Positions 54,601-63,537 of a stretch of DNA of 64,000 nucleotides are shown piece after piece. The notes under the pieces are model-generated. The model saw only the letters and a program-made list of their open reading frames with translations, did no database searches and was not told the origin of the DNA. The translations under genes and the position numbers were made by a program. The DNA comes from Candidatus Gastranaerophilales bacterium (GTDB taxonomy: Bacteria > Cyanobacteriota > Vampirovibrionia > Gastranaerophilales > Gastranaerophilaceae), in assembly GCA_944322615.1 (NCBI GenBank), contig CALUPH010000001.1, positions 124,001-188,000 of the forward strand. The letters run 5' to 3'. Within the stretch, counting starts at the first letter, position 1. Every line of letters starts with the position of its first letter.

Positions 54601-55116
54601 GCTGTTTTAACGAATGAACGTAAACAAATTCTTGAAAAAATGAACGGATATGAACAAATTAAAAAAGAAACGTTCATGAAAACATACAATAATATTAATG
54701 AAAATTTCAAAGATATATTTGCCAGATTATCTGAAGGTGAAGGAACTTTGATGTTAGAAAATCCTGAAAATCCTTTTGAAGGTGGTTTAACAATTGAAGC
54801 TCAACCTAGAGATAAGAAAAAGCAAAAACTCGGAGCTATGTCAGGTGGTGAAAAATCATTAACAGCATTAGCATTAGTTTTTGCTATTCAAAAATATCTT
54901 CCGGCACCATTCTATGCATTAGATGAAGTTGATGCTAATTTGGACGGTATAAATGTAGAACGTTTAGCCGATATTATTCAACAACAGGCAAAAAATACGC
55001 AATTTATAGTAGTTAGTCACAGAAAACCTATGATAGAATCAGCTAATAGAACAATAGGTGTGACTCAAAAAGAACATGGTAAAACCCGAGTAACAGGGGT
55101 TAAATTTAGGGACTAA
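51619..55116 (+). CDS. smc: chromosome partition protein SMC
   Basis: SMC is the ATPase of the bacterial condensin, which compacts and segregates the chromosome. MYIKELQVDNFKSFA and Walker A GPNGSGKSN (31-39) start it. Long coiled coils (about 165-500 and 670-1000) flank the hinge (about 505-665, with GAITGGDRRDTG after it). The C-terminal head has the MSGGEKSLTALAL signature and Walker B FYALDEVDANLD. At 1165 residues it is full length. scpA starts 5 bases later. Confidence 0.97.
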   Translation: MYIKELQVDNFKSFANDITIPFLKGFTTISGPNGSGKSNIIDSILFALGLASARNLRTEQLSDFISTHTKKNEAFVKVVFEPENSEEEPITVARKIRKSSQGFNSVYYLNDQVSTLTEIHTHLEKYRITPNSYNVMMQGDVMSITNCSTVERRKIIDEIAGIADFNRRIDKAQEELLTVEERVENANLILTEIESSIERLAQEKETALKYQKLKTEKFQLESQITTVKYFDIKRNLELAHQNILEFNKKKKEEEGNLKKLEDNLLEIKKRYSEISELVKNNGEAEQIETKKQLEELKGQISRKNLAISSVEKTIHDNLKTIENSKNGIENHKEKIEKISLKIEEKKAEIVEIENNIKIQEAELTKILEEVSGLNKNADKQIEERNNLKKELEKLKEEEWNIKSETIPLETELATTKKDVENAKKSLNELTNFKANFKDNQDKLQLQVEELTKEQADYKLAQENVMYNLDKNKNEMSDLLHDIQMAQRKIITIEAQKSAYEEVNLGRAIDSVLKAKINGVHAPLLQLGSVDKEYSTALEVAMGGRMKNIVVDDEDVARVCIDYLKSSRAGSATFLPLNRMKKAPSSLRIPKEKGVVDYAINLIDFDDRYLDAFFYALGDTLIVEDYDSAKRLIGKYRLVTLDGSLFEKSGAITGGDRRDTGLKFSQNQDEELNKYKTRFAELQKQYSSLENTRKELEAKQEKIRQNYSNTMTALNSAKIELNNLNNNSKNNEDKIEEYKNIIKENEPKIQNIEKKLEKYEEKLVDLNDKMLVLQDKIAEIESKMTEGELKKLKEMTAAIENQIKDYQNKILKCNNEINEANRDIDFNKELIKAKEEQIQRLIKDNETAAQDKIKFAEEIKEIEVKALELEEKIKSLGEKLLQLQKQRDLVQEELLSAETQKNKITNEIERIGEQVEAFKARRRELEPQLEEIRTELKANEVDINALVPTEISTEEITTKIQRLQKRMEEMEPVNMLAIQAYDEVKARQEEKKEQIAVLTNERKQILEKMNGYEQIKKETFMKTYNNINENFKDIFARLSEGEGTLMLENPENPFEGGLTIEAQPRDKKKQKLGAMSGGEKSLTALALVFAIQKYLPAPFYALDEVDANLDGINVERLADIIQQQAKNTQFIVVSHRKPMIESANRTIGVTQKEHGKTRVTGVKFRD

Positions 55117-55120
55117 GTGA

Positions 55121-55996
55121 ATGTTAAATCCAAAGGATACAGATAATTTTTATATGCAGACTACTACTGAATCTTATACAAAAGATTTAGGTTTTAGTCC
55201 TGATTCTATTTTAGATTCTCCGTCTGATGAATTGGATGGTATAGAAGTTTTGGTTCAAATGGCAAAACAAGGGAAAATAGACCCTTGGAATATTGATATT
55301 GCTGATATTGCAGATAAATATATGCTTCATATAGCAGAAAGTAAGTCTAATAATTTAAGAGTTACGGGTAGAGCTTTATTTTTCCTTGCTGTTTTATTGA
55401 AATTAAAATCAAATATTCTTGTAGGAATTGATCCAATGCAATTTGAAGTGCAGGAGGATATAAATCCTGAGTATGATGATACTGATGATTCAAGATTTTC
55501 TGATGATTTGTATTATCAAGACTATTATCCTGATAATGTTATTCCAATAGAAGATATTATTCAAAGAAGAACAAGTGTTAAATTAAACAGAAACAGAATA
55601 GTTACATTAAAAGATTTAATAAGACAATTAGAATTTTATGAGCAGCTTGATAAAAAGCAAGCAGTAAAAAATTCTTTAGAAAGAGCAAAAAGAAGAGTCA
55701 GAAATTATGCAAATATGTCTGCTGATGACATAATTAATTTGGCACATGAAGAATATATTGAAAATAGTGTAAAAATACTTCATGAAAATCTAATAAAGAT
55801 TTTCGAGAAAGAAGAAAAAGTTGAATTAAATACATTAACACTGTTAGGGTTAGATAAGATTTCTGCTTATATTGCATTGTTGTTTTTAACTGCAGAGAGT
55901 GATTTTGATTTAGAACAGGAAGAATTTTACTCTGATTTATATGTAGTAAAAGGACAAGCTCCAACAGTGAATGTTGAAGAAAAACAAACGGCATAG
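55121..55996 (+). CDS. scpA: segregation and condensation protein A (kleisin)
   Basis: ScpA is the kleisin bridging the SMC heads. The N-terminal domain has DGIEVLVQMAKQGKIDPWNIDIADIADKY, typical of ScpA, then FFLAVLLKLKS. An acidic linker (about 110-150) leads to the C-terminal winged helix with VELNTLTLLGLDKISAYIALLFL. The 291-residue length is slightly above average. It lies between smc and scpB with gaps of 4 and 9 bases. Confidence 0.93.
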   Translation: MLNPKDTDNFYMQTTTESYTKDLGFSPDSILDSPSDELDGIEVLVQMAKQGKIDPWNIDIADIADKYMLHIAESKSNNLRVTGRALFFLAVLLKLKSNILVGIDPMQFEVQEDINPEYDDTDDSRFSDDLYYQDYYPDNVIPIEDIIQRRTSVKLNRNRIVTLKDLIRQLEFYEQLDKKQAVKNSLERAKRRVRNYANMSADDIINLAHEEYIENSVKILHENLIKIFEKEEKVELNTLTLLGLDKISAYIALLFLTAESDFDLEQEEFYSDLYVVKGQAPTVNVEEKQTA

Positions 55997-56005
55997 GCGG
56001 TTATT

Positions 56006-56524
56006 ATGGATTTAAAATCAAGAATTGAAGCTGTATTATTCGTAACAGGCAGGGCTGTTCAATTAGATGAGATAGCTAAAATTTTAGATGTAGAAGAACA
56101 AGAAATTGAAGATGCTATGCTTTCATTAATAGTAGATTATTCTTCCCGAGACGGAGCTTTAGAAATTGATGATGAGAACGGATATATAATACAAGTAAAA
56201 GACGAATATATGGATATAGTTGAAAAACTTTGTCCGATTGATATTTCTAATGCCGTACTTAAAACTTTAACCGTAATAGCTTTGAAAGAACCTATAAGAC
56301 AAGCAGAACTAAAGGAATTAAGAGGTTCAACAGCCTATGAGCATGTTACGGAACTCGTAGAAAAAGGACTTATAAGTAGAAAACGTGATAAGAATGGTCG
56401 TTCTTATAATTTAAAAACTACTCCAAAGTTTGCCGAATATTTTAAATTAAAAGGTAATTCTGAAATTCTTTCAAAAATGGATACTAACAGATTATCTGAA
56501 TTATTGGAGCTGAATAAGCAATAA
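56006..56524 (+). CDS. scpB: segregation and condensation protein B
   Basis: ScpB binds the ScpA linker as a dimer of winged helices. LKSRIEAVLFVTGRAVQLDEIAKIL begins the first winged helix, and ALKEPIRQAELKELRGSTAYEHVTELVEKGLI forms the second. FAEYFKL near the end is conserved. The 172-residue length is within range. It completes the smc-scpA-scpB operon and is followed after 14 bases by the metalloprotease gene. Confidence 0.93.
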   Translation: MDLKSRIEAVLFVTGRAVQLDEIAKILDVEEQEIEDAMLSLIVDYSSRDGALEIDDENGYIIQVKDEYMDIVEKLCPIDISNAVLKTLTVIALKEPIRQAELKELRGSTAYEHVTELVEKGLISRKRDKNGRSYNLKTTPKFAEYFKLKGNSEILSKMDTNRLSELLELNKQ

Positions 56525-56538
56525 GAGAAGGAGAATAT

Positions 56539-58065
56539 ATGAAGTCTACGAAAGGGAAACCTGAGCAAAACAAAAGTATGAAAACATCTTTAATTGTTTT
56601 TGGTGTTGTTATACTTTTAGTTTTGGGGATTTATTTTTATGTTAAAGATTTAATGCCTAATCAGATGTTAAATCAAGGTAAAAAATACATGGAAGTCGGT
56701 CAATACGATAAAGCATTAAAAATGTTTAAAATTGTTGCCGATGTTAAGCCATATGATTCTGAACCTGTTTATTATCAAGCTCTTGCTATTTCTAAATTGC
56801 CTCCTACATTTGAAAATCAAAAGCAATTATATGAAATAGCACAATTAGAAGACTGTGATGAAGCAAGTCAATTAGCTGAAACTATTTTAATGAATATGCG
56901 TAAGCAAATTGATACTCAGGTCGGTTCAAATTACATTGATAATGTTTTATATGAAGATACACTTATTAGATGGAATATATCGAAGCCTATTACGTATTCA
57001 ATATTTATAGATTCAGCAGTTCCGATAGAAAATATTGAAGCAGTTAAAAAGGCATTTTTTGATTGGCAAGCACTAACCAATGGTGTAATTACATTTAAAG
57101 AAACTCCCGGAAGCAAAAATGCTGATATTGTTGTTAATTTTATGAATGATATATCTTTAAAGGATACATATGAACCAAACAGAGTTGGAAAAGTTGTTCC
57201 TTTAATTAATAATGAACAACTTCAAAAAATGAACATATATTTTAGAAAATATAATCCTAAAGGTGAAAGTTATCCTTCAGATTTGTTTTATACAGTTGCT
57301 TTACATGAAATCGGGCATGCTTTAGGGCTTGGCGGTCATAGTGCCGATAATAATGATATTATGTTTTATACCGGCGATTATATTGATGAAACGACTGTTC
57401 CAAAGACTATAACAAAAAGAGATATGAATACTCTTAATTTGTTATATAGAATGGTTCCCGATATAATTGATAAACCTCTTAACCCAAACGAATATAGTAA
57501 TTTGTTTTATCATGAAATACTAACTACATATCCTGGTGAAAACTTTGAAATTGAAACAAAAAGGTTATTAGCTCAACTGCAAAAAGATAGAAAAAATATT
57601 ATTGTTTGGGTAGATTTGGCTATTAACTACGCATTTAAAAAACAATATGCGCGTTCAAATTATATACTTTATAATGTACTTCCTTTAGTTGCAACTGATG
57701 TACAAAATCAACATGTAATTTTATATAATTTAGCAGTTAACTATTATAAAATGAAAGATTATTCAAATTCTTCCAAATTTCTTTCTATGGCTGAAAATTT
57801 GAAATCTGATTTAGATACTCAAATTTTAGGAACTTTCTTAGATGTTAGATTTGGCAGATTAGATTTGGCCAAAAAGAAATTAAAAATATTAATAGATCAA
57901 TATCCGGATAATATAGAAGTGGCTCTTAAACTTGCAGAAGTTTATCATATTCAAAAAGACAGAAAGATGGAAAAGGAAGTAATTGATAATTTAATTAAGC
58001 GAAATCCTAAAGCTGTAAGAGACAGAAGAGTGCTCAAGTACCACGCTAAAAATAATAAATATTAG
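56539..58065 (+). CDS. membrane-anchored matrixin-like metalloprotease with TPR repeats
   Basis: An N-terminal membrane helix (about 17-35) anchors an extracytoplasmic protein. A TPR-like pair (about 43-115) follows. Then comes a metzincin domain with zinc motif HEIGHALGLGGH (256-267) and a Met-turn at M275 (NDIMFYTGD), as in peptidase family M10/matrixins. The C-terminal ~180 residues form further TPR-type helices. The zinc ligands and catalytic Glu are intact. AGAAGGAG precedes the ATG. It sits 14 bases after scpB, so it is probably co-transcribed. Its substrate is unknown. Confidence 0.85.
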   Translation: MKSTKGKPEQNKSMKTSLIVFGVVILLVLGIYFYVKDLMPNQMLNQGKKYMEVGQYDKALKMFKIVADVKPYDSEPVYYQALAISKLPPTFENQKQLYEIAQLEDCDEASQLAETILMNMRKQIDTQVGSNYIDNVLYEDTLIRWNISKPITYSIFIDSAVPIENIEAVKKAFFDWQALTNGVITFKETPGSKNADIVVNFMNDISLKDTYEPNRVGKVVPLINNEQLQKMNIYFRKYNPKGESYPSDLFYTVALHEIGHALGLGGHSADNNDIMFYTGDYIDETTVPKTITKRDMNTLNLLYRMVPDIIDKPLNPNEYSNLFYHEILTTYPGENFEIETKRLLAQLQKDRKNIIVWVDLAINYAFKKQYARSNYILYNVLPLVATDVQNQHVILYNLAVNYYKMKDYSNSSKFLSMAENLKSDLDTQILGTFLDVRFGRLDLAKKKLKILIDQYPDNIEVALKLAEVYHIQKDRKMEKEVIDNLIKRNPKAVRDRRVLKYHAKNNKY

Positions 58066-59366
58066 AAATTAGCAATTAAATCATATTCAACAGCTCCTGT
58101 TATTTTTACGGTGATTATATCACCCGGTGTAACAGGAGTTTTTGTATTAATAAATACTAATCCATCTACCTCGGGAGCATCTTTATATGTTCTTCCTACA
58201 ACAATACCATCTGAATTAATTGCTTCTATTATGCAATCAATTTTTTTACCGATTAGCTTATTATTTATTTCTTTGGATACTTGTTGCTGTAATTCCATTA
58301 ATTGTTTTTTTCTTTGTTTTTTTATTTTAGATGGAATTTGCGGTTTTAGTTTATATGCTTTTGTATTTTTTTCTCGTGAAAATTCAAAAATTCCAAGTTT
58401 TTCTATTTTCATTTCTTTTATGAAATTATATAGTTCTTGGAAATCTTCTTCTGTTTCTCCGGGGTAGCCTACAATGAATGTAGTTCTTATAGCAACAGAT
58501 GGAATTAATTTTCGTATTTTTTTTATTAATTTTTTATTATCTATAACAGGTCTATTCATTGCTTCAAGCATGTTTTTACTTACATGTTGAAGCGGAATAT
58601 CAATGTATTTAACAACTTTATCCAGTTTGTTAATAGTTTCTAAAAATTCATCTGTTATAAATGAAGGATATGTGTACATAATACGTATCCAACTCAATTC
58701 TTCTATTTTATTTAGTTCAATTAACAGTTCTTTTAAAGATGGTTTTCCATATATATCTTTACCGTAGCTGGTTGTATCTTGTGCAATTAAAACTATTTCA
58801 TTTACGCCTTTTTGAGCAAGTTCTTTTGCTTCTTTAACAATATTTTCTATTTTTCTTGATTTATATGGACCTCTTAATTGCGGAATTATACAGTATCCGC
58901 AATTAAAGTTGCAGCCTTCAGCTATTTTGATATATGAACTTGCACCCATTGTAATTTGTTGACGTTTTACATCTTCGGGGTAGTTATATTCAGGATTTTC
59001 ATTTACTTCATATCTTGTTTTTTTGTCTTTTGTAATTTTTTTTATTACATCAACAATTTTATCTATATCCGATGTTCCTAAAAAAGCTAATGCTTCAGGA
59101 ATTAATTCTTGTAATTCTTTTTTATGTTTTTGAGGCAGACAGCCTGTTATAACTATTTTTTTGCCTGCGTTTATCATATCAAATATTGATTTTACAGATT
59201 CTTTTTCCGCATCATTTATGAATGAACATGTATTAATAATTACAATATCTGCTTTTGTTTCATCAAGAGTTATTTTATATCCATTTTGGATTAATTTCCC
59301 AAGCATTAGTTCAGAATCAACTAAATTTTTTGCACACCCGTGATTTATTAAAGCAATCTGTCTCAT
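58062..59366 (-). CDS. rimO: ribosomal protein S12 methylthiotransferase RimO
   Basis: RimO is a radical SAM enzyme that methylthiolates an Asp of ribosomal protein S12. The N-terminal UPF0004 domain holds C11, C47 and C76. The radical SAM cluster is C152-x3-C156-x2-C159 (GCNFNCGYC), and a C-terminal TRAM domain follows. ALINHGCAKNLVDSE is RimO-like rather than MiaB-like. The 434-residue length fits. It shares one base (TAATG) with the upstream membrane glycosyltransferase stop. Confidence 0.94.
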   Translation of the reverse strand: MRQIALINHGCAKNLVDSELMLGKLIQNGYKITLDETKADIVIINTCSFINDAEKESVKSIFDMINAGKKIVITGCLPQKHKKELQELIPEALAFLGTSDIDKIVDVIKKITKDKKTRYEVNENPEYNYPEDVKRQQITMGASSYIKIAEGCNFNCGYCIIPQLRGPYKSRKIENIVKEAKELAQKGVNEIVLIAQDTTSYGKDIYGKPSLKELLIELNKIEELSWIRIMYTYPSFITDEFLETINKLDKVVKYIDIPLQHVSKNMLEAMNRPVIDNKKLIKKIRKLIPSVAIRTTFIVGYPGETEEDFQELYNFIKEMKIEKLGIFEFSREKNTKAYKLKPQIPSKIKKQRKKQLMELQQQVSKEINNKLIGKKIDCIIEAINSDGIVVGRTYKDAPEVDGLVFINTKTPVTPGDIITVKITGAVEYDLIANF

Positions 59367-60886
59367 TATATTTTCTTTCTTTTAAATATTTTTATATCAT
59401 TTTCTTGTTTAACTATATCGTAATTATTAATAATCATCTCATAAAAATTTTGTGCATAGTCAATTCCGAAATAACTGCTTCCATATTCTATATTATTTAT
59501 TGGTAAAATTACAAAATATTCAGGTGGATTTTCTTTGAAATGGTTGATTGTTCTTGTTTCTCCAAATACGTCATTATAAAATAGAGGACTTAAATTATAA
59601 TAAAAATCGTCTCCTTTTCTGTTTGCTATAAAGTTTATAAAACAACCTTCCGGTAACACAACTGTTTTATCTGTATCTTTTGTATTATTTGTAATGAAAT
59701 CTGATACTTTTTTTATCGGTTCTCCGTCTTTTTTAAAGGTATAAATATTTCCTTTATTCGTTTCAAGAAGATAATTTTTATATTTAAGAGAATCAAAATC
59801 TTCTGCTGCAAAAAGAAGAATACAAGCGCTCAAAAATATGGGAATAAACTTTTCATAATATTTTGATATTAATATGATTAGAGCAAGTGAACATATTGGA
59901 AAAATGAAAATTCCCATATGATTTACATTAAGGTAAAAGAAAGATTTTGCACTTGCTGTTATTGCGCATAATAACAATATAAAAAGAGGCTTATTTTCAT
60001 ATAACTTTTTAATGTTAATGAGAAATATAATTAAATTTATTAATGGAATAATACCGAATATTGCAAAGATTTTGTTTTGCAATATTAAATGCTTGATATA
60101 TGAAAAGTCAAAGAATACTCCTACTTTCAAGAAAAATATTTTTAAAGTAGGTGCATTTATCAGGTTTTGGAATAATATAATTGTATCTTTTATTTGGTTT
60201 ATATCAATTCCTTGCAAGAGGATATATCCAAAACTTATAAAAGGTGTCAAAATAAAACATCCTAAAGATTTAATTATATTTTTTATTCCGATTGGTTTAA
60301 CAAATATAAGTACATAAGCTAATACTAAAGGGTATAGACTGAATTCGTATTTGTTTGTAATACTTAATCCTGCAAACAGGCATGATAAATATGCCATTTT
60401 GACATTTCCATTTTTTATATATTTTGTGAGAAAAAGCACAGATATTAAAAATGAAGATAATGCATAAATTATTGCAAATGAATATGTCAGATTTGAATTA
60501 TATAAAAATGTTGTAAAAACAAGAGAGAACATTATTAATATAGAGAATAAAAAACAAATATGTTTTTTTAAAAACTCTCTTGCAAGTAAATATAAAGTAA
60601 CTATTATAACTAAAGAGTTGATTATGCCTGCAAAATATAAAGTATTTATTTTTTGTCCGAATAAAAAAAGCAGAATAGCATTAAACTGATATGATAAAGG
60701 TCCGTAAATATTAAAAATATCTTTATACAATACTTTTCCTTGCAGTATTTGTTGAGGAATGTAGAATTCTCTGCCTGTATCAATCAGTAATAATCCTTGA
60801 TGTAAAAAGAAAAATGGCAGAATTAAACAAAACATAAGAATTAATAATAGAATAATTCCTTTATCACTTTTAATAAAATTTTGCAT
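59366..60886 (-). CDS. GT-C fold membrane glycosyltransferase-like protein (ArnT/PMT type)
   Basis: This is a polytopic membrane protein of 506 residues with about ten helices. The first outside loop, DTGREFYIPQQILQGKVLYKD then YGPLSY, matches the D-x-G-x-x-Y...G-x-x-x-Y-x-D signature of GT39/GT83 mannosyl and aminoarabinose transferases, which use polyprenyl-phosphate sugars. A soluble end of ~120 residues follows. The acceptor is unknown. It is 11 bases after mutS and overlaps rimO by 1 base. Confidence 0.75.
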   Translation of the reverse strand: MQNFIKSDKGIILLLILMFCLILPFFFLHQGLLLIDTGREFYIPQQILQGKVLYKDIFNIYGPLSYQFNAILLFLFGQKINTLYFAGIINSLVIIVTLYLLAREFLKKHICFLFSILIMFSLVFTTFLYNSNLTYSFAIIYALSSFLISVLFLTKYIKNGNVKMAYLSCLFAGLSITNKYEFSLYPLVLAYVLIFVKPIGIKNIIKSLGCFILTPFISFGYILLQGIDINQIKDTIILFQNLINAPTLKIFFLKVGVFFDFSYIKHLILQNKIFAIFGIIPLINLIIFLINIKKLYENKPLFILLLCAITASAKSFFYLNVNHMGIFIFPICSLALIILISKYYEKFIPIFLSACILLFAAEDFDSLKYKNYLLETNKGNIYTFKKDGEPIKKVSDFITNNTKDTDKTVVLPEGCFINFIANRKGDDFYYNLSPLFYNDVFGETRTINHFKENPPEYFVILPINNIEYGSSYFGIDYAQNFYEMIINNYDIVKQENDIKIFKRKKI

Positions 60887-60897
60887 AATAAATCCTT

Positions 60898-63471
60898 TTA
60901 ATCAAAAGATAAAGTTAACTGTGGTACATCGTGCATTTTTTGTTTTGATTTTTTCTTTGATAAGTCTTTAGAATAATCTTTTTGCATTTTATTCATCAAA
61001 TCTTGTGCTTTAGAAACAACACAATCAGGAAGTCCTGCCATTTTAGCAACTTGTATGCCGTAACTTTTGCTTGCACTTCCTTCTATTACTTTTCTTAAAA
61101 ATTTTATTTCGCCATTTTCTTCTGAAAGAGTTATTCTGTAGTTTTTAATTTGTTCAATGGAATTAGGCATTACATTTAGTTCATGGTAGTGTGTTGCAAA
61201 AATTGTTCTTGCTTTTATTTTTGTTGCAATATATTCCGCAACTGACCAAGCTATTGCAACGCCATCATAAGTAGAAGTTCCTCTTCCTATTTCATCAAGT
61301 AGAATGAGGCTTTTTTCGGTTGCGCTGTTTAAAATGTATGCGGTTTCATTCATTTCAACCATAAAAGTAGATTGACCTAATGACAAATCATCAACAGCGC
61401 CGACTCTTGTAAAGATTTTATCTACAATACCGATTCTTGCATATGAAGCAGGTACAAAAGAACCTATTTGAGCCAATAGAACAATTAAAGCATTTTGTCT
61501 CATATATGTAGATTTCCCTGCCATATTAGGACCGGTTAATATCATAAATTGAGTATCTTCATAATTATGGATATCAGCAATTAATTTTAAATCGTTAGGA
61601 ACATATTGACCCATTGGTAAGATTTTTTCTACAACAGGATGTCTTCCGTCTTTTATATATAATTCATTAGTATCAACAATTTCAGGTTTTATGTAGTTTG
61701 ATTCTATTGCATTTATTGCAAATGATAACAAAACATCAACTCTTGCAAGAAAATGAGCTGTTTCCTTAATAATATCAACAAATGATTTTGAATATTCCAC
61801 AAGGTCAGAGAATATCTTTTGTTCAAGTTCTATGGACTTAAACTGAGCAGAAAAAACATCTGTTTCATGTTTTTTTAGTTCTTCTGTCATATATCTTTCA
61901 ACATTAGTAAGAGTCTGCTTTCTGATATAATTCATAGGAACTTGTGAAAGATTTGATTTTGTAACTTCAATAAAAAATCCGAAATTTCTGTTATAACTTA
62001 CTCTAAGATTTTTTATACCCGTTATTTCTTTTTGCTCATTTTCAAAATTTCTGAGCCATTCTTCACCACCTGTTAACAGGCTTCTGTAATAATCTAAGTC
62101 ACTATTTACATTATCTTTTATTATTCCGCCGTCTTTTATTGTTATTGAGGCATTATCATCAATTGTTCTGTTAATTATAGATGCGAATTCAACTAAATCA
62201 GTAACTCTATCAGTAAAACCGTTTAGGTATGGATTTTGGAAGTTTTTAAATAAATTTTCGAAATTAGGGAATAGAGCAAATGTATCTTTAAGAGCTAAGA
62301 AATCTCTTGGGTTGACACTTCCGTTACTTAATTTTACTGCCAGACGCTCAATATCACATATTCTATCCATAAGGTTAGAAATATTTAATCGACTTGAGGC
62401 ATTATTTATGAGTTCTTCAACTGCATTCAATCTTGTATTTAATTCATCTATATTTTTAATGGGTTGAGTTATCCAAGATTTTAAAAGTCTTGACCCCATT
62501 GGAGTCTTAACTTTATCAATAGCCCAATATAGGCTACCATATTTAGACTTATCTCTTGAAGTTTCTATTAATTCAAGATTTCTTCTTGTTGAAGCATCTA
62601 TTGAAACAAATTCTGATATTGAATAAGGTTTAATTACATCAAATTTTGGAAGAACTCCTTTTTGAGTTTCAAGAATATAATCAATCATTGCTCCTGCAGC
62701 ATAAAAAGCCGGTTTAAATTCTTCAAATCCAAATGCTTCAAGTGAAACTACATTAAATACTTCTTTAATTCTTTTTATTGCATTATCTTCATCATATGAT
62801 GACAAAGGCATTTTTGTGCAAGGATATATAGCTGTAATAGAATCAGGCAAGTCAATTTTTTCTTCCGGAACTATTTGAAACGGCATAATTTTTTGTTTTT
62901 TTATAGGAGTTAATATTTCAGCCGGTTTTATTCTTGCCAGTTCTGATAAAATTTCTTCTAGAGAACCTTTTGTAACTTTAAATTCACCTGTTGATATATC
63001 AGTATAAGCAAGACCGTATACATTATTAATATTTATTATTGATGCTAAGAAGTTATTGCCTGTCGGTTCAAGTAAATTAACTTCTGTTATGGTACCTGCG
63101 GTAATAGTTTTAACTATATCTCTTTTTACCAGACCTTTTGCATCTTTAGGGTTTTCTAATTGTTCACATATTGCAACTTTTATATTCTCATTTAAAAGTT
63201 TTGGAATATACATATTTAAAGATTTTACAGGAATTCCTGCCATTGGAACTTTCCCAATGGCACCGCCATCTTTATGAGTTAAAGTTAACCCAAGAACTTT
63301 TGAAAAAATAATTGCATCTTCAAAAAATCCTTCGTAAAAATCGCCCATTCTGTACAATAAAACTACTTCCTGATATTTTCTTTTTATATCAAGAAATTGT
63401 TTGAACATTGGTGTGGCAAGTTCATAATCTACATCAATACTGTTTGAATTCTTGATTTCTTCATTTGTCAT
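60898..63471 (-). CDS. mutS: DNA mismatch repair protein MutS
   Basis: MutS recognises mismatches. The F-x-E motif of the mismatch-binding domain is FYE at 45-47 (MGDFYEGFF). The ATPase core has GPNMAGKSTYMRQ and LILLDEIGRGTSTYDG, then FATHYHEL. The 857-residue length is typical of MutS1. It heads a mutS-glycosyltransferase-rimO transcript. mutL is not in the window. Confidence 0.97.
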   Translation of the reverse strand: MTNEEIKNSNSIDVDYELATPMFKQFLDIKRKYQEVVLLYRMGDFYEGFFEDAIIFSKVLGLTLTHKDGGAIGKVPMAGIPVKSLNMYIPKLLNENIKVAICEQLENPKDAKGLVKRDIVKTITAGTITEVNLLEPTGNNFLASIININNVYGLAYTDISTGEFKVTKGSLEEILSELARIKPAEILTPIKKQKIMPFQIVPEEKIDLPDSITAIYPCTKMPLSSYDEDNAIKRIKEVFNVVSLEAFGFEEFKPAFYAAGAMIDYILETQKGVLPKFDVIKPYSISEFVSIDASTRRNLELIETSRDKSKYGSLYWAIDKVKTPMGSRLLKSWITQPIKNIDELNTRLNAVEELINNASSRLNISNLMDRICDIERLAVKLSNGSVNPRDFLALKDTFALFPNFENLFKNFQNPYLNGFTDRVTDLVEFASIINRTIDDNASITIKDGGIIKDNVNSDLDYYRSLLTGGEEWLRNFENEQKEITGIKNLRVSYNRNFGFFIEVTKSNLSQVPMNYIRKQTLTNVERYMTEELKKHETDVFSAQFKSIELEQKIFSDLVEYSKSFVDIIKETAHFLARVDVLLSFAINAIESNYIKPEIVDTNELYIKDGRHPVVEKILPMGQYVPNDLKLIADIHNYEDTQFMILTGPNMAGKSTYMRQNALIVLLAQIGSFVPASYARIGIVDKIFTRVGAVDDLSLGQSTFMVEMNETAYILNSATEKSLILLDEIGRGTSTYDGVAIAWSVAEYIATKIKARTIFATHYHELNVMPNSIEQIKNYRITLSEENGEIKFLRKVIEGSASKSYGIQVAKMAGLPDCVVSKAQDLMNKMQKDYSKDLSKKKSKQKMHDVPQLTLSFD

Positions 63472-63537
63472 AGCTATAATGTATTACAAATTCCGCTTAT
63501 TTTCAACGAATATACATATCTTAGTAAAGGAGTTTTA

